From JACKNG01 sp050184115 (GTDB taxonomy: Bacteria > Pseudomonadota > Gammaproteobacteria > Ga0077536), in NCBI GenBank assembly GCA_050184115.1, contig JBFXAQ010000011.1, positions 124,001-188,000 of the forward strand: a DNA stretch of 64,000 nucleotides. Reading direction: 5' to 3'. Below the pieces are notes generated by a model. It was not told where the DNA came from. It searched no databases and saw nothing but the letters and a program-made list of their open reading frames with translations. Shown one piece after another: positions 8,950 through 20,008 of the stretch. Numbering within the stretch: the stretch's first letter is position 1; each line of letters begins with the position of its first letter. Both the position numbers and the translations under genes were made by a program.

Positions 8950-9903
8950 ATGTCCGTATTCACCATCGTCAGGCGTCCTGAACTCGAGGAGTTCCTGCGC
9001 GGCTACGACGTCGGCGAGCTGCTCGACTTCGAAGGTATCGAGGCAGGAATCGAGAACACCAACTACTTCGTCACCACCTCCGCGGGACGTTTCGTGCTCA
9101 CCTTGTTCGAGGCCACGCCACGAGCTGAACTGGGCTATTTCCTCGACCTCATGGCGTTCCTCGCCGAGCATGGACTACCGAGCGCACACCCCATCGCGAC
9201 TCGCAGCGGAGACTTCCTCGGCGCACTCAACGGTCGCCCGGCGGCGCTGGTCGTGCGCCTTCCGGGGCGCAGCGTGCCCTCTCCCAGCGCTGTGCAATGC
9301 GGTGCAATCGGTGCCGCACTCGCCACCATGCACCGGGCGGTGGGTGAATTCGGCGGTTTCCGCGCCAACGACCGGGGTGCCGCCTGGCGGCACGCGGTCG
9401 CACTTCGCATCTCGCCGCATCTGGACGAGGCCGACCGTACACTGCTCGGAGCCGCGCTCGCCGACGACGAACTCGAGCGCGCGTACGACCTCCCCGGCGG
9501 GGTCATCCACGCGGACCTGTTCCATGACAATGCCTTGTTCGAGGGCGCTCGACTGACCGGCATCATCGATTTCTACTACGCCCACAATGGGCCGTTCATC
9601 TACGATCTAGCTGTCACCGTCGCCGATTGGTGTTTCGTCGATGGCGGCCTCGATCCGACGCGGGCGCATGCATTGGTAACGGCATACGCTGGCGGACGAA
9701 CCGTGGACGCGGAGGAACGCGCCTGCTGGGCTGCGGCGGTACGGGCGGCTGGCGCGCGATTCTGGATCTCGCGCCTGCAGGATCAACTCTTCCCGCGTGA
9801 TGCCGCGCTCACCTTCATCAAGGATCCAGCCCCGTTCCGGGCCGTACTGGTGGCGGGATTCGAAGACCGGGCGGCGCTGGATCGCGTCTGGGAAGCAAGC
9901 TGA
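8950..9903 (+). CDS. thrB: Homoserine kinase, APH-fold type (ThrB)
   Basis: Phosphorylates homoserine to O-phosphohomoserine in threonine synthesis. The 317-residue protein belongs to the aminoglycoside-phosphotransferase-like homoserine kinase group of pseudomonads, not the GHMP-type enteric ThrB. The N-lobe has GIEAGIENTNYFV; the catalytic loop GGVIHADLFHDNALF contains the HxDxxxxN pattern, followed by GIIDFYYA with the metal-binding Asp. Another APH-family kinase is possible in principle, but size, N-terminus (MSVFTIV) and the polA/DUF2782 context favour ThrB. Confidence 0.9.
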   Translation: MSVFTIVRRPELEEFLRGYDVGELLDFEGIEAGIENTNYFVTTSAGRFVLTLFEATPRAELGYFLDLMAFLAEHGLPSAHPIATRSGDFLGALNGRPAALVVRLPGRSVPSPSAVQCGAIGAALATMHRAVGEFGGFRANDRGAAWRHAVALRISPHLDEADRTLLGAALADDELERAYDLPGGVIHADLFHDNALFEGARLTGIIDFYYAHNGPFIYDLAVTVADWCFVDGGLDPTRAHALVTAYAGGRTVDAEERACWAAAVRAAGARFWISRLQDQLFPRDAALTFIKDPAPFRAVLVAGFEDRAALDRVWEAS

Positions 9904-9950
9904 GCGACGCGGAAAGCTTTCGTCGTCCGGCGCGCGTTGCTCGGTCTCCC

Positions 9951-9980
9951 AAAAAACAAGCCCCGCCGAAGCGGGGCTTG
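9951..9980 (-). terminator. Rho-independent terminator of the OmpA-like gene
   Basis: A perfect 10-bp stem (CAAGCCCCGC with GCGGGGCTTG) closes a 4-nt loop. On the minus strand it is followed by a run of six T. It lies 24 nt downstream of the stop codon of the OmpA-like lipoprotein gene. Read on the plus strand it lacks a T-run, so it should act poorly for thrB. Confidence 0.88.
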
Positions 9981-10004
9981 TCAGTGCTGGGCGGGATGCC
10001 CGGC

Positions 10005-10745
10005 TCAGTTTTTCGTCACGACCAGATCGACGCGACGATTCTTATACATGTTCTCCGCGGTGTCGTTCGGTGCAACCGGAGCCGACTCGCCGTAACCGAT
10101 GGCTGCCAAGCGACCTGCGGCGATGCCCTTGCCGACCAGATAGGCGACAACCGCTTCGGCGCGTCGCTGCGACAGCTTCTGATTGTAGGCATCCGAACCA
10201 CGGCTGTCGGTGTGACCTTCCACGCGCACGTGGACTGACGGATTCTCGTTCAGTGCCTTGACGGCGCCGTCGAGGATCGTGGCCGATTCCGGCTTGATCG
10301 TCGCCTTATTGGTGTCGAAGTTGACACCTTCGAGACGCATCAGGGTCTCGCCGACCTCGGGGCAGCCTTTGGCGTTGACCTTGACGCCCGCGGGGGTTCC
10401 CGGGCATTCGTCGTTCGGGTCGATGACGCCATCACCGTCGGTGTCTTTCGGCGGCGGCGGGGGCGGCGGCGGGGCCGGCTTGGCGACAGGCTTGGGCGCC
10501 GGCTGGGGTGCCGGCGGCTCGGTGCGGTCTTGGCACAGGAAGTAGCCGAGGCCCGCGCCGATTACGGCACCGGCCGCCATCGGGCCCGCGTCGTCGCCAC
10601 CCAGGCCACCGGCAACGACGCCGGCACCGAGCACCGACCCGAGCAACGGGCACAGCACGGTTGTTGGTTTGACGTTCTGCTCGGCGCAGCCCGTGGCGAG
10701 CGCGCCGAGGACGAGAAGCGTCACGAGTCTCGAAAGTTTGCTCAT
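10005..10745 (-). CDS. OmpA-family peptidoglycan-associated lipoprotein with TSP3-like motif
   Basis: A 246-residue outer-membrane-type protein. A lipoprotein signal ends in the lipobox ATGC (Cys about residue 20). A glycine-rich hydrophobic segment (about 35-70, GAVIGAGLGYF) resembles a glycine-zipper. A Pro/Ala/Lys linker with a run of eight prolines comes next, then a calcium-type repeat DTDGDGVIDPNDECPGTP and an OmpA C-terminal domain with NFDTNKATIKPES and GHTDSRGSDAYN...RRAEAV. This C-terminal domain normally binds the diaminopimelate of peptidoglycan. It is not Pal itself, which is encoded at 28140-28688. The start at 10745 is set by the lipoprotein signal. Confidence 0.88.
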   Translation of the reverse strand: MSKLSRLVTLLVLGALATGCAEQNVKPTTVLCPLLGSVLGAGVVAGGLGGDDAGPMAAGAVIGAGLGYFLCQDRTEPPAPQPAPKPVAKPAPPPPPPPPKDTDGDGVIDPNDECPGTPAGVKVNAKGCPEVGETLMRLEGVNFDTNKATIKPESATILDGAVKALNENPSVHVRVEGHTDSRGSDAYNQKLSQRRAEAVVAYLVGKGIAAGRLAAIGYGESAPVAPNDTAENMYKNRRVDLVVTKN

Positions 10746-10841
10746 AGCCGATGTCCCCAAAGATTCTTGTGGCTCTTTACATTCCATGCCCACTCGGGCG
10801 GCGCCCGCGCCGCGGGCGATCGCGGAAAAGTTGACGTGTTG

Positions 10842-10869
10842 CTTTTACGCTACAACTAAACCGCAACAA
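10842..10869 (-). promoter_or_regulatory. Candidate promoter of the OmpA-like gene
   Basis: On the minus strand TTGTTG (10869-10864) and TAAAAG (10847-10842) are separated by 16 bp inside an unusually AT-rich patch of the intergenic region. Transcription would start about 90 nt before the lipoprotein ATG. The hexamers match consensus only partly. Confidence 0.35.
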
Positions 10870-10893
10870 CAATGTTACCACATCGCTCGCCGA

Positions 10894-10926
10894 TTCCCAG
10901 CGTTTCCTGCGGTTACGCGCTGGGAA
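10894..10926 (-). terminator. Possible terminator hairpin after mgtE
   Basis: A perfect 9-bp inverted repeat (TTCCCAGCG / CGCTGGGAA) with a 15-nt loop lies 16-48 nt beyond the mgtE stop codon. No T-run follows on the minus strand, so it may be a weak or Rho-assisted terminator or an unrelated dyad. Confidence 0.35.
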
Positions 10927-10941
10927 GCGTTCCCGCTACTT

Positions 10942-12294
10942 TCAAACCAGGAACTGTGACGCCAGGCCGAGAAACGCGAAGAAGCCTACGACGTCGGTGA
11001 CCGTCGTCAGGACGACACCCCCCGCAAGTGCCGGGTCGATCTTCATCCAACGCAGGGCGATCGGTATGGCTGCCCCGGCCAGACCGGCGGTGAACAGGTT
11101 GAGCACCATCGCGCAGCCGATGACGGCCCCGAGGCGGGCGTCGTTGAACCAAGCCGCGGCAATCAGGGCGACGACGACCGCCCAGATCGCCCCGTTGATG
11201 ACACCGACCGCCACTTCCCGCCGTAACACCGAACGCGCGTTGGCCGGCCCGACCTGGCCGAGGGCGAGCCCCCGAACGACGATGGTGAGGGTCTGACTGC
11301 CCGCGATACCGCCCATGCTCGCGACCACCGGCATCAGCACCGCCAACGCGACCAATCGGTCGATGGTGGCCTCGAACAGGCCGATGACCCACGCGGCGAG
11401 AAACGCCGTGCCGAGGTTGATCGCCAACCACAGCGCGCGCTGTCGGGCGGTGACCAGCAACGGCGCGAAAAGATCGTGCTCCTCGTCGAGACCGGCGGCG
11501 GACATCAGCGAGCGGTCGCTCTCCTCGCGGATGACGTCGACGACGTCGTCGATGGTGATTCGCCCGAGCAGATGTCCACCCTCGTCCACTACCGGTGCTG
11601 AGATCAGGTCGCGTTGCTCGAACAGCAGCACGACTTCGGAAACCGGGCTATCCGCCGGAATCGGGCGTTCGTCGACAGACATGACTGCCTCGACCCGGCT
11701 TTCAGGACTGGCCAGCACCAGGCTGGTCAGGCGCAGGACACCGAGGTAGACATTGCCGCGGTCGACGACGAACAACTGGTCGGTGTTGTCTGGCATACGC
11801 GCCATGCGCCGCAGGTAGCGCAGCACCACCTCGACCGAGATATCGCTGCGCACGGTGACCGCATCCGGATTCATCAAGCCGCCGGCGCTGTCGTAGGGGA
11901 AGGTCAGGACCGCCGCGATACGCTGCCGGTTCTGTTCGTCCATGGACAGCAGGACCTCGTCGGCGAGATCCTCGGGCAGGTCCTGCAGGATATCGGCGAC
12001 GTCGTCCGAGTCGAGCTGGCTGGTCGCCTGCGCCACCTGCTCGGGTGCCATGTCTTCGAGCAGGCTGTTGCGTACCGCCGTGCTGGCATGCGAGAGCACG
12101 TCGCCCTCGATGGCCGAGTCGAGATGCACCCAGAGTTCGGCGCGGATCGGCCCTGGCAGAGACTCGAGGAGGTCGGCGACTTCGGACGGGTGCAGTTCGG
12201 CGAGGAACTCGCGCACGCGCCGGATCTCGTTCGCCTCCAGGGCATCCTGGACGGCCTGTACGAACTCCTGGGTACGGCTGAACTGCTCTGCCAT
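10942..12294 (-). CDS. mgtE: Magnesium transporter MgtE
   Basis: Mg2+-gated magnesium channel of the inner membrane, 450 residues. An N-terminal superhelical domain (about 1-130, with LHPSEVADLLESLP and LDSDDVADILQDLP repeats) is followed by a CBS pair (about 135-265, LTFPYDSAGGLMNPD and DSPVSEVVLLFEQRDLIS) and five membrane helices. VASMGGIAGSQT is the conserved pore-helix signature. The cytoplasmic domains close the pore when magnesium is abundant. The ATG at 12294 was preferred over an upstream in-frame codon that adds a non-family segment. It is the downstream neighbour of ptsI in the same orientation. Confidence 0.95.
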   Translation of the reverse strand: MAEQFSRTQEFVQAVQDALEANEIRRVREFLAELHPSEVADLLESLPGPIRAELWVHLDSAIEGDVLSHASTAVRNSLLEDMAPEQVAQATSQLDSDDVADILQDLPEDLADEVLLSMDEQNRQRIAAVLTFPYDSAGGLMNPDAVTVRSDISVEVVLRYLRRMARMPDNTDQLFVVDRGNVYLGVLRLTSLVLASPESRVEAVMSVDERPIPADSPVSEVVLLFEQRDLISAPVVDEGGHLLGRITIDDVVDVIREESDRSLMSAAGLDEEHDLFAPLLVTARQRALWLAINLGTAFLAAWVIGLFEATIDRLVALAVLMPVVASMGGIAGSQTLTIVVRGLALGQVGPANARSVLRREVAVGVINGAIWAVVVALIAAAWFNDARLGAVIGCAMVLNLFTAGLAGAAIPIALRWMKIDPALAGGVVLTTVTDVVGFFAFLGLASQFLV

Positions 12295-12408
12295 GGCGTG
12301 TTTTCCGGCTCCGCGCCGCACCGCGCGGGTGGGCCAGGCAGTGTAGCAACTAAGCCTTGCGCCGAGTGAACCGTTCAGCCATCGCGGCCGCTCACCGGCA
12401 ACCCTCCG

Positions 12409-14135
<1,727 letters not shown>

Positions 14136-14139
<4 letters not shown>

Positions 14140-14405
14140 GACGACTCCCCGAAGCGGTCGGCAATCAGCGCCTCCAGGGCGGTCAGCGCTTCCTCGGCGT
14201 CGTCGCCCTCGGTGTGGATCTCGAGTTCCGCGCCCTGACCTGCCGCGAGCATCATCACGCCCATGATGCTCTTGCCGTTGATTTCCTTGTCGTTACGTCG
14301 CACCAGCACCGAGCAACCGTAGTGCCCTGCCGTCTGCACGAACTTCGCGGCCGCCCGTGCATGCAACCCCAGACGATTGATGATGGTGACTTTGCTGGTT
14401 GGCAT
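14136..14405 (-). CDS. ptsH: HPr/NPr family phosphocarrier protein
   Basis: An 89-residue phosphocarrier between enzyme I and EIIA proteins. The active-site histidine is His15 in NRLGLHARAAAKFV, and the second conserved site is Ser46 in NGKSIMGVMMLAA, the residue that HPr kinase modifies in organisms that have HprK. No hprK gene is visible here. By position, following rapZ in the rpoN cluster, it corresponds to NPr (ptsO), but its sequence keeps the HPr-type Ser46 segment. The ATG at 14405 is fixed by the family N-terminus. It overlaps ptsI by 4 bp. Confidence 0.93.
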
Positions 14406-14582
14406 GCGAAGTGCCCTCAATCGGCGCGAACAGCGCACATGTCGACCACCCGCGCGGTGCGCCCCCCGTGTCGTCTGCACGACCCAAGACTCATTGCGTT
14501 CGCCCGTTCGCCGATACGAGGGCGTTTCGTCCTGCCAGCGACCGGCGCGGCCGCGTCTCCTCCTGCGACCATAACGTCCTCG

Positions 14583-15449
14583 CTACGTGTCGCGGTGACT
14601 GATCACCGCCTTGCGCCCACGCGCCGCGAAGTGCCGCGCGACGGTTTCGACCATGTAGACCGAGCGGTGCCGCCCGCCCGTGCAACCGAAGGCGACCGTG
14701 AGATAACTGCGATTGACGGCCTCGAACCGCGGTACCCAGGCATCGAGGTAGACGGTGACATCGGTGACCATCTCCCGTACCAGCGGCGACGCCTCGAGGA
14801 AGGCGCGAACCGGGCCGTCCCGTCCGCTCAGGTCACGCAGATCCATCTCCCAGTAGGGATTTGGTAGCGCACGCATGTCGAAAACGAAATCGGCATCGGC
14901 CGGCACACCGTTCTTGAAGCCGAACGATTGAAGCTGCAACGCCATCGTACCGACGGTGCGTCCGGTCACCAGTTCGCGGATCGTGTTGCGCAACTGGTGA
15001 ACGTTCATGTGCGTTGTGTCGAGCCGCAGATCGGCGCGCCGTGTCAGCGGATCGAGCAGGATGCGTTCGCGCTCGATGGCATCGGCAAGCGCGAATTCCT
15101 CGGTCGACAAGGGATGCTTGCGGCGCGTCTCGCTGAAGCGCTTGAGCAGGGTTTCGTCGCTGGCATCGATGAAGAGGAGTTCGGCGGCAACACCCGCGCG
15201 CGCGAGGTTATCCAACGTGGCCGGCAGCTGCGCGATGGCGGACGGCAGGTTGCGGGCGTCAACACCGACCGCGACGCGATCGAAATGCGGCAGGTCGTGG
15301 CCCTCGAGATGGGTGGCGAAAGTCTCCAGAATGCCGACCGGCAGGTTGTCGACGCAGTAGAAGCCGGCGTCCTCGAGCGCGTGCAGAGCGACGGTCTTGC
15401 CCGCGCCCGACAGGCCCGAAATGATCAGGAAACGATGCCCATCGTCCAT
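14583..15449 (-). CDS. rapZ: RNase adapter protein RapZ
   Basis: A P-loop protein of about 288 residues. In enterics it senses glucosamine-6-phosphate and guides RNase E to the GlmZ small RNA; outside enterics its job is less clear, though a link to cell-wall precursor supply is likely. The Walker A loop is SGLSGAGKT and is followed by ALEDAGFYCVDNLP. The C-terminal domain has the conserved FGFKNG and CTGGRHRSVYMVE motifs. An in-frame GTG at 15470 overlapping the ptsN end is an alternative start; the ATG at 15449 matches known N-termini better. The gap of 177 bp to ptsH holds no EIIA(Man) gene, unlike betaproteobacteria. Confidence 0.93.
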   Translation of the reverse strand: MDDGHRFLIISGLSGAGKTVALHALEDAGFYCVDNLPVGILETFATHLEGHDLPHFDRVAVGVDARNLPSAIAQLPATLDNLARAGVAAELLFIDASDETLLKRFSETRRKHPLSTEEFALADAIERERILLDPLTRRADLRLDTTHMNVHQLRNTIRELVTGRTVGTMALQLQSFGFKNGVPADADFVFDMRALPNPYWEMDLRDLSGRDGPVRAFLEASPLVREMVTDVTVYLDAWVPRFEAVNRSYLTVAFGCTGGRHRSVYMVETVARHFAARGRKAVISHRDT

Positions 15450-15462
15450 GGCGCGCGGCCGG

Positions 15463-15927
15463 TCAATCACCGCCCGTGCCGTCGGCGGTCAGCTCGGCGA
15501 ACACCGTGGCCGGCTCCTCCGCGGCACGGAGCCGAGCGACGAACCCGCCGTCGGACAGCTTGCCGGCCAGCGCCGCCAAGAGGTCGAGGTGCTCCTGCCG
15601 CGCCTCCGTCGGAACGCAAAGCGCGAAGAAGAGATCCACCGGCGCGTTGTCCACGGCGTCGAATCCGATCGGCGCGGCGGTGCGAAGGAACGCGCCAACC
15701 GGACTGGCAGCGCCGCTGGCGCGGCCGTGCGGGATGGCGATGCCGGCGCCGAGCCCGGTGGTGCCGAGACGTTCACGGGCGATCAGGCTGTCGAACACGT
15801 CCTTGCTCTTCAGCGTCGGCGCTGCCGAGGCCAGCATCCCGGCCAGGCGCTCGAGCACCGCCTTCTTGCTGGCCAGGTCGACGCCGATAGCGACGCGATC
15901 CGGGGCGAGGATTTGCACGATTTTCAT
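15463..15927 (-). CDS. ptsN: PTS IIA-like nitrogen-regulatory protein PtsN (EIIA-Ntr)
   Basis: Terminal phospho-acceptor of the nitrogen PTS, a soluble regulator that in other bacteria acts on potassium uptake and stress signalling. The 154-residue protein has the usual family length; the phosphorylated histidine is His67 in GLGAGIAIPHGRA. The later stretch VDLFFALCVP...HLDLLAALAGKLSD is also typical. The ATG at 15927 was preferred over one 13 codons upstream that would run into the hpf end. It is located between hpf and rapZ as in most gammaproteobacteria. Confidence 0.94.
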   Translation of the reverse strand: MKIVQILAPDRVAIGVDLASKKAVLERLAGMLASAAPTLKSKDVFDSLIARERLGTTGLGAGIAIPHGRASGAASPVGAFLRTAAPIGFDAVDNAPVDLFFALCVPTEARQEHLDLLAALAGKLSDGGFVARLRAAEEPATVFAELTADGTGGD

Positions 15928-15962
15928 GGTTTCGTGGCCATCATCGGGCGCTGCGTCCCACT

Positions 15963-16256
15963 TCAACCGCGGTGGTTGGTGATCTTTTCCTTGTGCTTCT
16001 TGACCTGGCGGTCGAGTTTGTCGAGCAGCAGGTCGATGGCGGCATACATGTCGTCGTTCTCGCTGTGGGCATGGATGTTGTTGCCGGCGACGTGCACGGT
16101 GGCTTCGGCCTTGTGTCGTTGTTTCTCGACGCTCAAGACGACGTGGATGTCCACGACCTGGTCGAAATGGCGTTCGATGCGCGTGATCTTGCTGCGAATG
16201 TAGTCCTGCATCGAGTCGGTGACGTCGACGTGATGGCCATCAATACTGAGCTGCAT
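15963..16256 (-). CDS. hpf: Ribosome hibernation promoting factor, short form
   Basis: Binds the 30S decoding region and inactivates ribosomes in stationary phase. The 97-residue protein is the short HPF form, with MQLSIDGHHVDVTDSMQDYI at the start, a basic first helix and DMYAAIDLLLDKLDRQVKKHKEK at the end. It lacks the C-terminal dimerisation domain of long HPF, so 100S formation would need an RMF-type partner, not visible here. It lies 78 bp downstream of rpoN. Confidence 0.94.
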   Translation of the reverse strand: MQLSIDGHHVDVTDSMQDYIRSKITRIERHFDQVVDIHVVLSVEKQRHKAEATVHVAGNNIHAHSENDDMYAAIDLLLDKLDRQVKKHKEKITNHRG

Positions 16257-16334
16257 GGGTTCCTCCTGGGTAGCATTCAGGATGCCGCGTCGTGAGGCGC
16301 GGCATTAAACTGGCGGGCGCCATGCCGGGCGCGT

Positions 16335-17849
16335 TCATGCCAGTCGCTTTCTCTCGTTCGAAGGTGGGATCGACATCGCCTCGCGATACTTCGCCACGGT
16401 ACGTCGCGCGACCTGCACCCCCTGCTCGGAGAGGATCGCGGCAATCTTGTTGTCACTGAGCGGTTTGGCATTGTTCTCGGCGGCGATGAGCTTCTTGATC
16501 ACGGCGCGGATGGCCGTCGACGACGCTTCGCCGCCGAGCGTGGTGCTGACGTGGCTCGAGAAGAAATACTTGAGTTCGAAGATGCCGCGAGGGGTGTGCA
16601 TGTACTTGCGCGTGGTCACGCGCGAGATGGTCGATTCGTGCAGTTCGAGGACTTCGGCGATGTCGTGCAGGACCAGGGGTCGCATCGCCTCTTCGCCGTG
16701 CTCGAGGAAAGCGCGCTGGCGCTCGACGATCGCGGTGGCAACGCGCAGCAGGGTTTCGCTTCGGCTCTGTAGGCTCTTGATGAACCAGCGTGCCTCCTGC
16801 ATGTGCGCACGCATCGTGGCGTTGTCATCGCTGGCGTCGGCGCGCTTGATGAGGCTCGCGTAGTAGGGGTTGATGCGCAGCGCCGGCATCACGTCCGGGT
16901 TGAGTTCGACACGCCAGCGGTCTTTGTGCTTGAACACGAACACGTCGGGCACGATGTACTCGGGCTGTTCGCTGCTGAACTGGCTGCCGGGCCGCGGATT
17001 GAGGGTCTGGACGAGGGCCAGCACCTGGGCGAGTTCGTCCTTCGACAGCTTGAGCCTGCGCATCAGCTGGTTGTAGTCGCGTGCGCCCAGCAGCTCCATG
17101 AAATCGCCGCAGCAGCGCTGCGCCTCGGCCAGCCATGGCGTCGCCGGATCGAGCTGGGCGAGCTGCAGGACCAGGCACTCGCGCAGGTCACGGGCGGCGA
17201 CACCGACCGGGTCGAGGCTCTGGACCTGGCGCAGCACCGCGCGCACCTCGTCTTCCTCGGGGCTGCCGTCGTCGCCAGCGAGCGCGGCGCAGATTTCTCC
17301 GAGGTCCATCGACAGGTAGCCGTCATTGTCGATGGCGTCGACGATGGCAAGCGCAATGGCACGGTCGGTGTCACTCATCGGCAGGAGATTGAGCTGCCAA
17401 GCGAGGTGTTCGATCAGCGTTTCGCCCACCGGGCTGCCGCGCTCGTACTCTGAACCATCGTCGTCACGCGTCGGCGCGGTCGAACCCGAAGTGAGCAGCG
17501 TGTCGTAAATCTCGTCCCACTCGGTATCGACCGGCAGTTCGTCCGGGATATCGGCCGCCGCGGGCGGCGCTTCGTCGTCGCCGGGATCGCCGCCGCCCAC
17601 TTCGTATGGCGTTTCATATTCGGAATCCTCGCCGGCGGTCGCGCTGTCGCGCTCGGAGGTGCCACGCTCGTCCCAGGCCGCGTCATCACCGTCGCCATCG
17701 GCGACTTCCAGCATGATGTTGGAGTCGAGCGCCTCCTGGATTTCGGTCGACAACTCCATCGCGGACAGCTGGAGCAGGCGGATGGCCTGCTGCAGCTGCG
17801 AGGTCATCGTCAGATGCTGCCCCAGCTTGAGTTGTAACGACTGCTTCAT
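16335..17849 (-). CDS. rpoN: RNA polymerase sigma-54 factor
   Basis: Alternative sigma factor recognising -24/-12 promoters and requiring AAA+ activators. The 504-residue protein has region I (about 1-50, MKQSLQLKLGQHLTMTSQLQ, Gln/Leu-rich), an acidic region II (about 55-125), the core-binding region III and the C-terminal RpoN box ARRTVAKYREA inside RTVAKYREAMSIPPSNERKR. The helix-turn-helix segment ESTISRVTTRKYMHTPRG is present. It lies between lptB and hpf, with 173 bp upstream that could hold its own promoter. No sigma-54 activator gene is seen in this window. Confidence 0.97.
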   Translation of the reverse strand: MKQSLQLKLGQHLTMTSQLQQAIRLLQLSAMELSTEIQEALDSNIMLEVADGDGDDAAWDERGTSERDSATAGEDSEYETPYEVGGGDPGDDEAPPAAADIPDELPVDTEWDEIYDTLLTSGSTAPTRDDDGSEYERGSPVGETLIEHLAWQLNLLPMSDTDRAIALAIVDAIDNDGYLSMDLGEICAALAGDDGSPEEDEVRAVLRQVQSLDPVGVAARDLRECLVLQLAQLDPATPWLAEAQRCCGDFMELLGARDYNQLMRRLKLSKDELAQVLALVQTLNPRPGSQFSSEQPEYIVPDVFVFKHKDRWRVELNPDVMPALRINPYYASLIKRADASDDNATMRAHMQEARWFIKSLQSRSETLLRVATAIVERQRAFLEHGEEAMRPLVLHDIAEVLELHESTISRVTTRKYMHTPRGIFELKYFFSSHVSTTLGGEASSTAIRAVIKKLIAAENNAKPLSDNKIAAILSEQGVQVARRTVAKYREAMSIPPSNERKRLA

Positions 17850-18022
17850 GTCCAGGTTCGGCGTGATGGCCGGCGGAGCCGGGAGGATCTAGTTTAGCGC
17901 AAGGCCAACCCGTCCGGATCGACGCGACTCCCGAGTCACGAGCGGCATGGACCCGCAGCGGGTAGCGGCTGACGCGGTCACGTACTTGACCACGAGCAGG
18001 CCGGCGGGTGGCCGCCAGAGGG

Positions 18023-18748
<726 letters not shown>

Positions 18749-18762
18749 CGCCGCGCTCCGGG

Positions 18763-19425
18763 CTAGCGCGGAACGAAGGTCGGGGCGTCGGCAGTGGGGG
18801 CATCCGCGGCCTTCTTCTTCGGCGGGATGATGATGCGCACGCGGCCGGATTCGGCCGCCGGGACGTCGCCCTTGTCGACCTTGCCCGCACGCGCCGAGCG
18901 CACCGTGACGATGCTGCGCGCGGTGTCGTAATTGATGCGATGCCCCTGGGTAAGGCGCTGGCCCTGAGTGACCTTGGCCTTGTCAATCAGGTAGATCATG
19001 TTCTCCAGCGCGTGGTACTCGATGAGCAAAGCCTCACCCTCGACGTCTTCCTGGCCGTCATCCGGGGTCTGCTTGAACGTCGCCAGGCGGCCCTCCAAGT
19101 AGGCGTCCTTCAACTCCCGCTCCGGGGTGAAATTGACGCGCAGGCGATCGCCGGTCATCCGGATCGAACCCTGTACCACGACCACGTTGCCGATGTAGAT
19201 CGTGGTGCCTTCCTCGTCGTCGAGTTCGGCGAAGTCGGCCTCTATTTCGATCGGTTGTTCGAAATCTGTCGACAACGCCAGGCACGGGCCGGACAGCCAC
19301 GGCAGCAGGAGCAGCAGCAAGCCCCGTATGAGGACGCGCAAACGCTGCGAGGTATTACGCGCCGCCGCCCGCGGGTGACGCGGCCACGTGTTCAGAGCTT
19401 GCTTAGCCGGGAGGCTTGCCTTCAT
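18763..19425 (-). CDS. lptA: LPS transport periplasmic protein LptA
   Basis: Periplasmic bridge component carrying LPS from LptC to LptD. The 220-residue precursor has a long basic n-region before a hydrophobic stretch (about 33-50, GLLLLLLPWLSGPCLA), then the OstA beta-jellyroll: PIEIEADFAELDDEEG, NVVVVQGSIRMTGDRLRV and ATFKQ. The C-terminal Lys/Ala/Pro tail looks disordered. Its ATG overlaps the lptC end by 23 bp. Shorter starts are possible because the n-region is unusually long. Confidence 0.92.
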   Translation of the reverse strand: MKASLPAKQALNTWPRHPRAAARNTSQRLRVLIRGLLLLLLPWLSGPCLALSTDFEQPIEIEADFAELDDEEGTTIYIGNVVVVQGSIRMTGDRLRVNFTPERELKDAYLEGRLATFKQTPDDGQEDVEGEALLIEYHALENMIYLIDKAKVTQGQRLTQGHRINYDTARSIVTVRSARAGKVDKGDVPAAESGRVRIIIPPKKKAADAPTADAPTFVPR

Positions 19426-19969
19426 ACCTGCTTCTTACGCGATTGATCAGTTCGACGCGGTCGTGCGCGAAATTGGCCCGCATGCCAATCGCATGAGCGA
19501 CTGCCGCGGGGCTCACGATGATGGTTGGATTGTCGGTCTCTGCGTATTGTTCCTTGGGCAGGACGCGCAACTCGGTGGTCAGGACCTGGTAGGCACGCTC
19601 ACCGTCCGCGCCGTAGCGCCAGATCTCGACCTCGCCGTGGAGCAGCACGACATCGTTACCGGCGCTGATCCAGCCGCGTTCGGCGATGACATGCCAGGGT
19701 TCGGCCGCGCCATTGTAAATCTCGAGATGAGGACTGGCCAATTCCGTCGTGTCGTCGTCGGGGAAGTGCTCGACGTGGCTGGCCCGCAAGACGTTGCGCA
19801 ACTCCCCGTTCACCCCGGTGGTGCGACGGACCATTTGATCGACGTAGTAGTCCGGCTCGTGGCGCACGCGGCGTTCGGCGACGACATCGGCCTCCTCCAG
19901 GTTGCGGAGCAGCCAGAAGGACAGCACCCCACAGAGGAGGACGGCGAGCGCGGTAGCCCAGGCATTCAT
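19403..19969 (-). CDS. lptC: LPS export system protein LptC
   Basis: Bitopic inner-membrane protein that receives LPS from LptB2FG and passes it to LptA. The 188-residue protein has one N-terminal membrane helix (about 5-22, TALAVLLCGVLSFWLL) and a periplasmic jellyroll with DYYVDQMVRRT, RASHVEHFPDDDTTEL and AERGWISAGNDVVLLHGEV. Identification rests on this pattern plus its place between kdsC and lptA. It follows kdsC with about 40 bp between. Confidence 0.9.
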   Translation of the reverse strand: MNAWATALAVLLCGVLSFWLLRNLEEADVVAERRVRHEPDYYVDQMVRRTTGVNGELRNVLRASHVEHFPDDDTTELASPHLEIYNGAAEPWHVIAERGWISAGNDVVLLHGEVEIWRYGADGERAYQVLTTELRVLPKEQYAETDNPTIIVSPAAVAHAIGMRANFAHDRVELINRVRSRYEGKPPG

Positions 19970-20008
19970 GGTCGGTCGAAACCCCGCCGCCTGCGCCCGG
20001 CGCGGCGC

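Noticed and set aside
12295..12408. Possible magnesium riboswitch before mgtE
   Set aside because: Only 114 bp separate ptsI and mgtE and I see no fold or conserved boxes of the M-box or mini-ykkC type.
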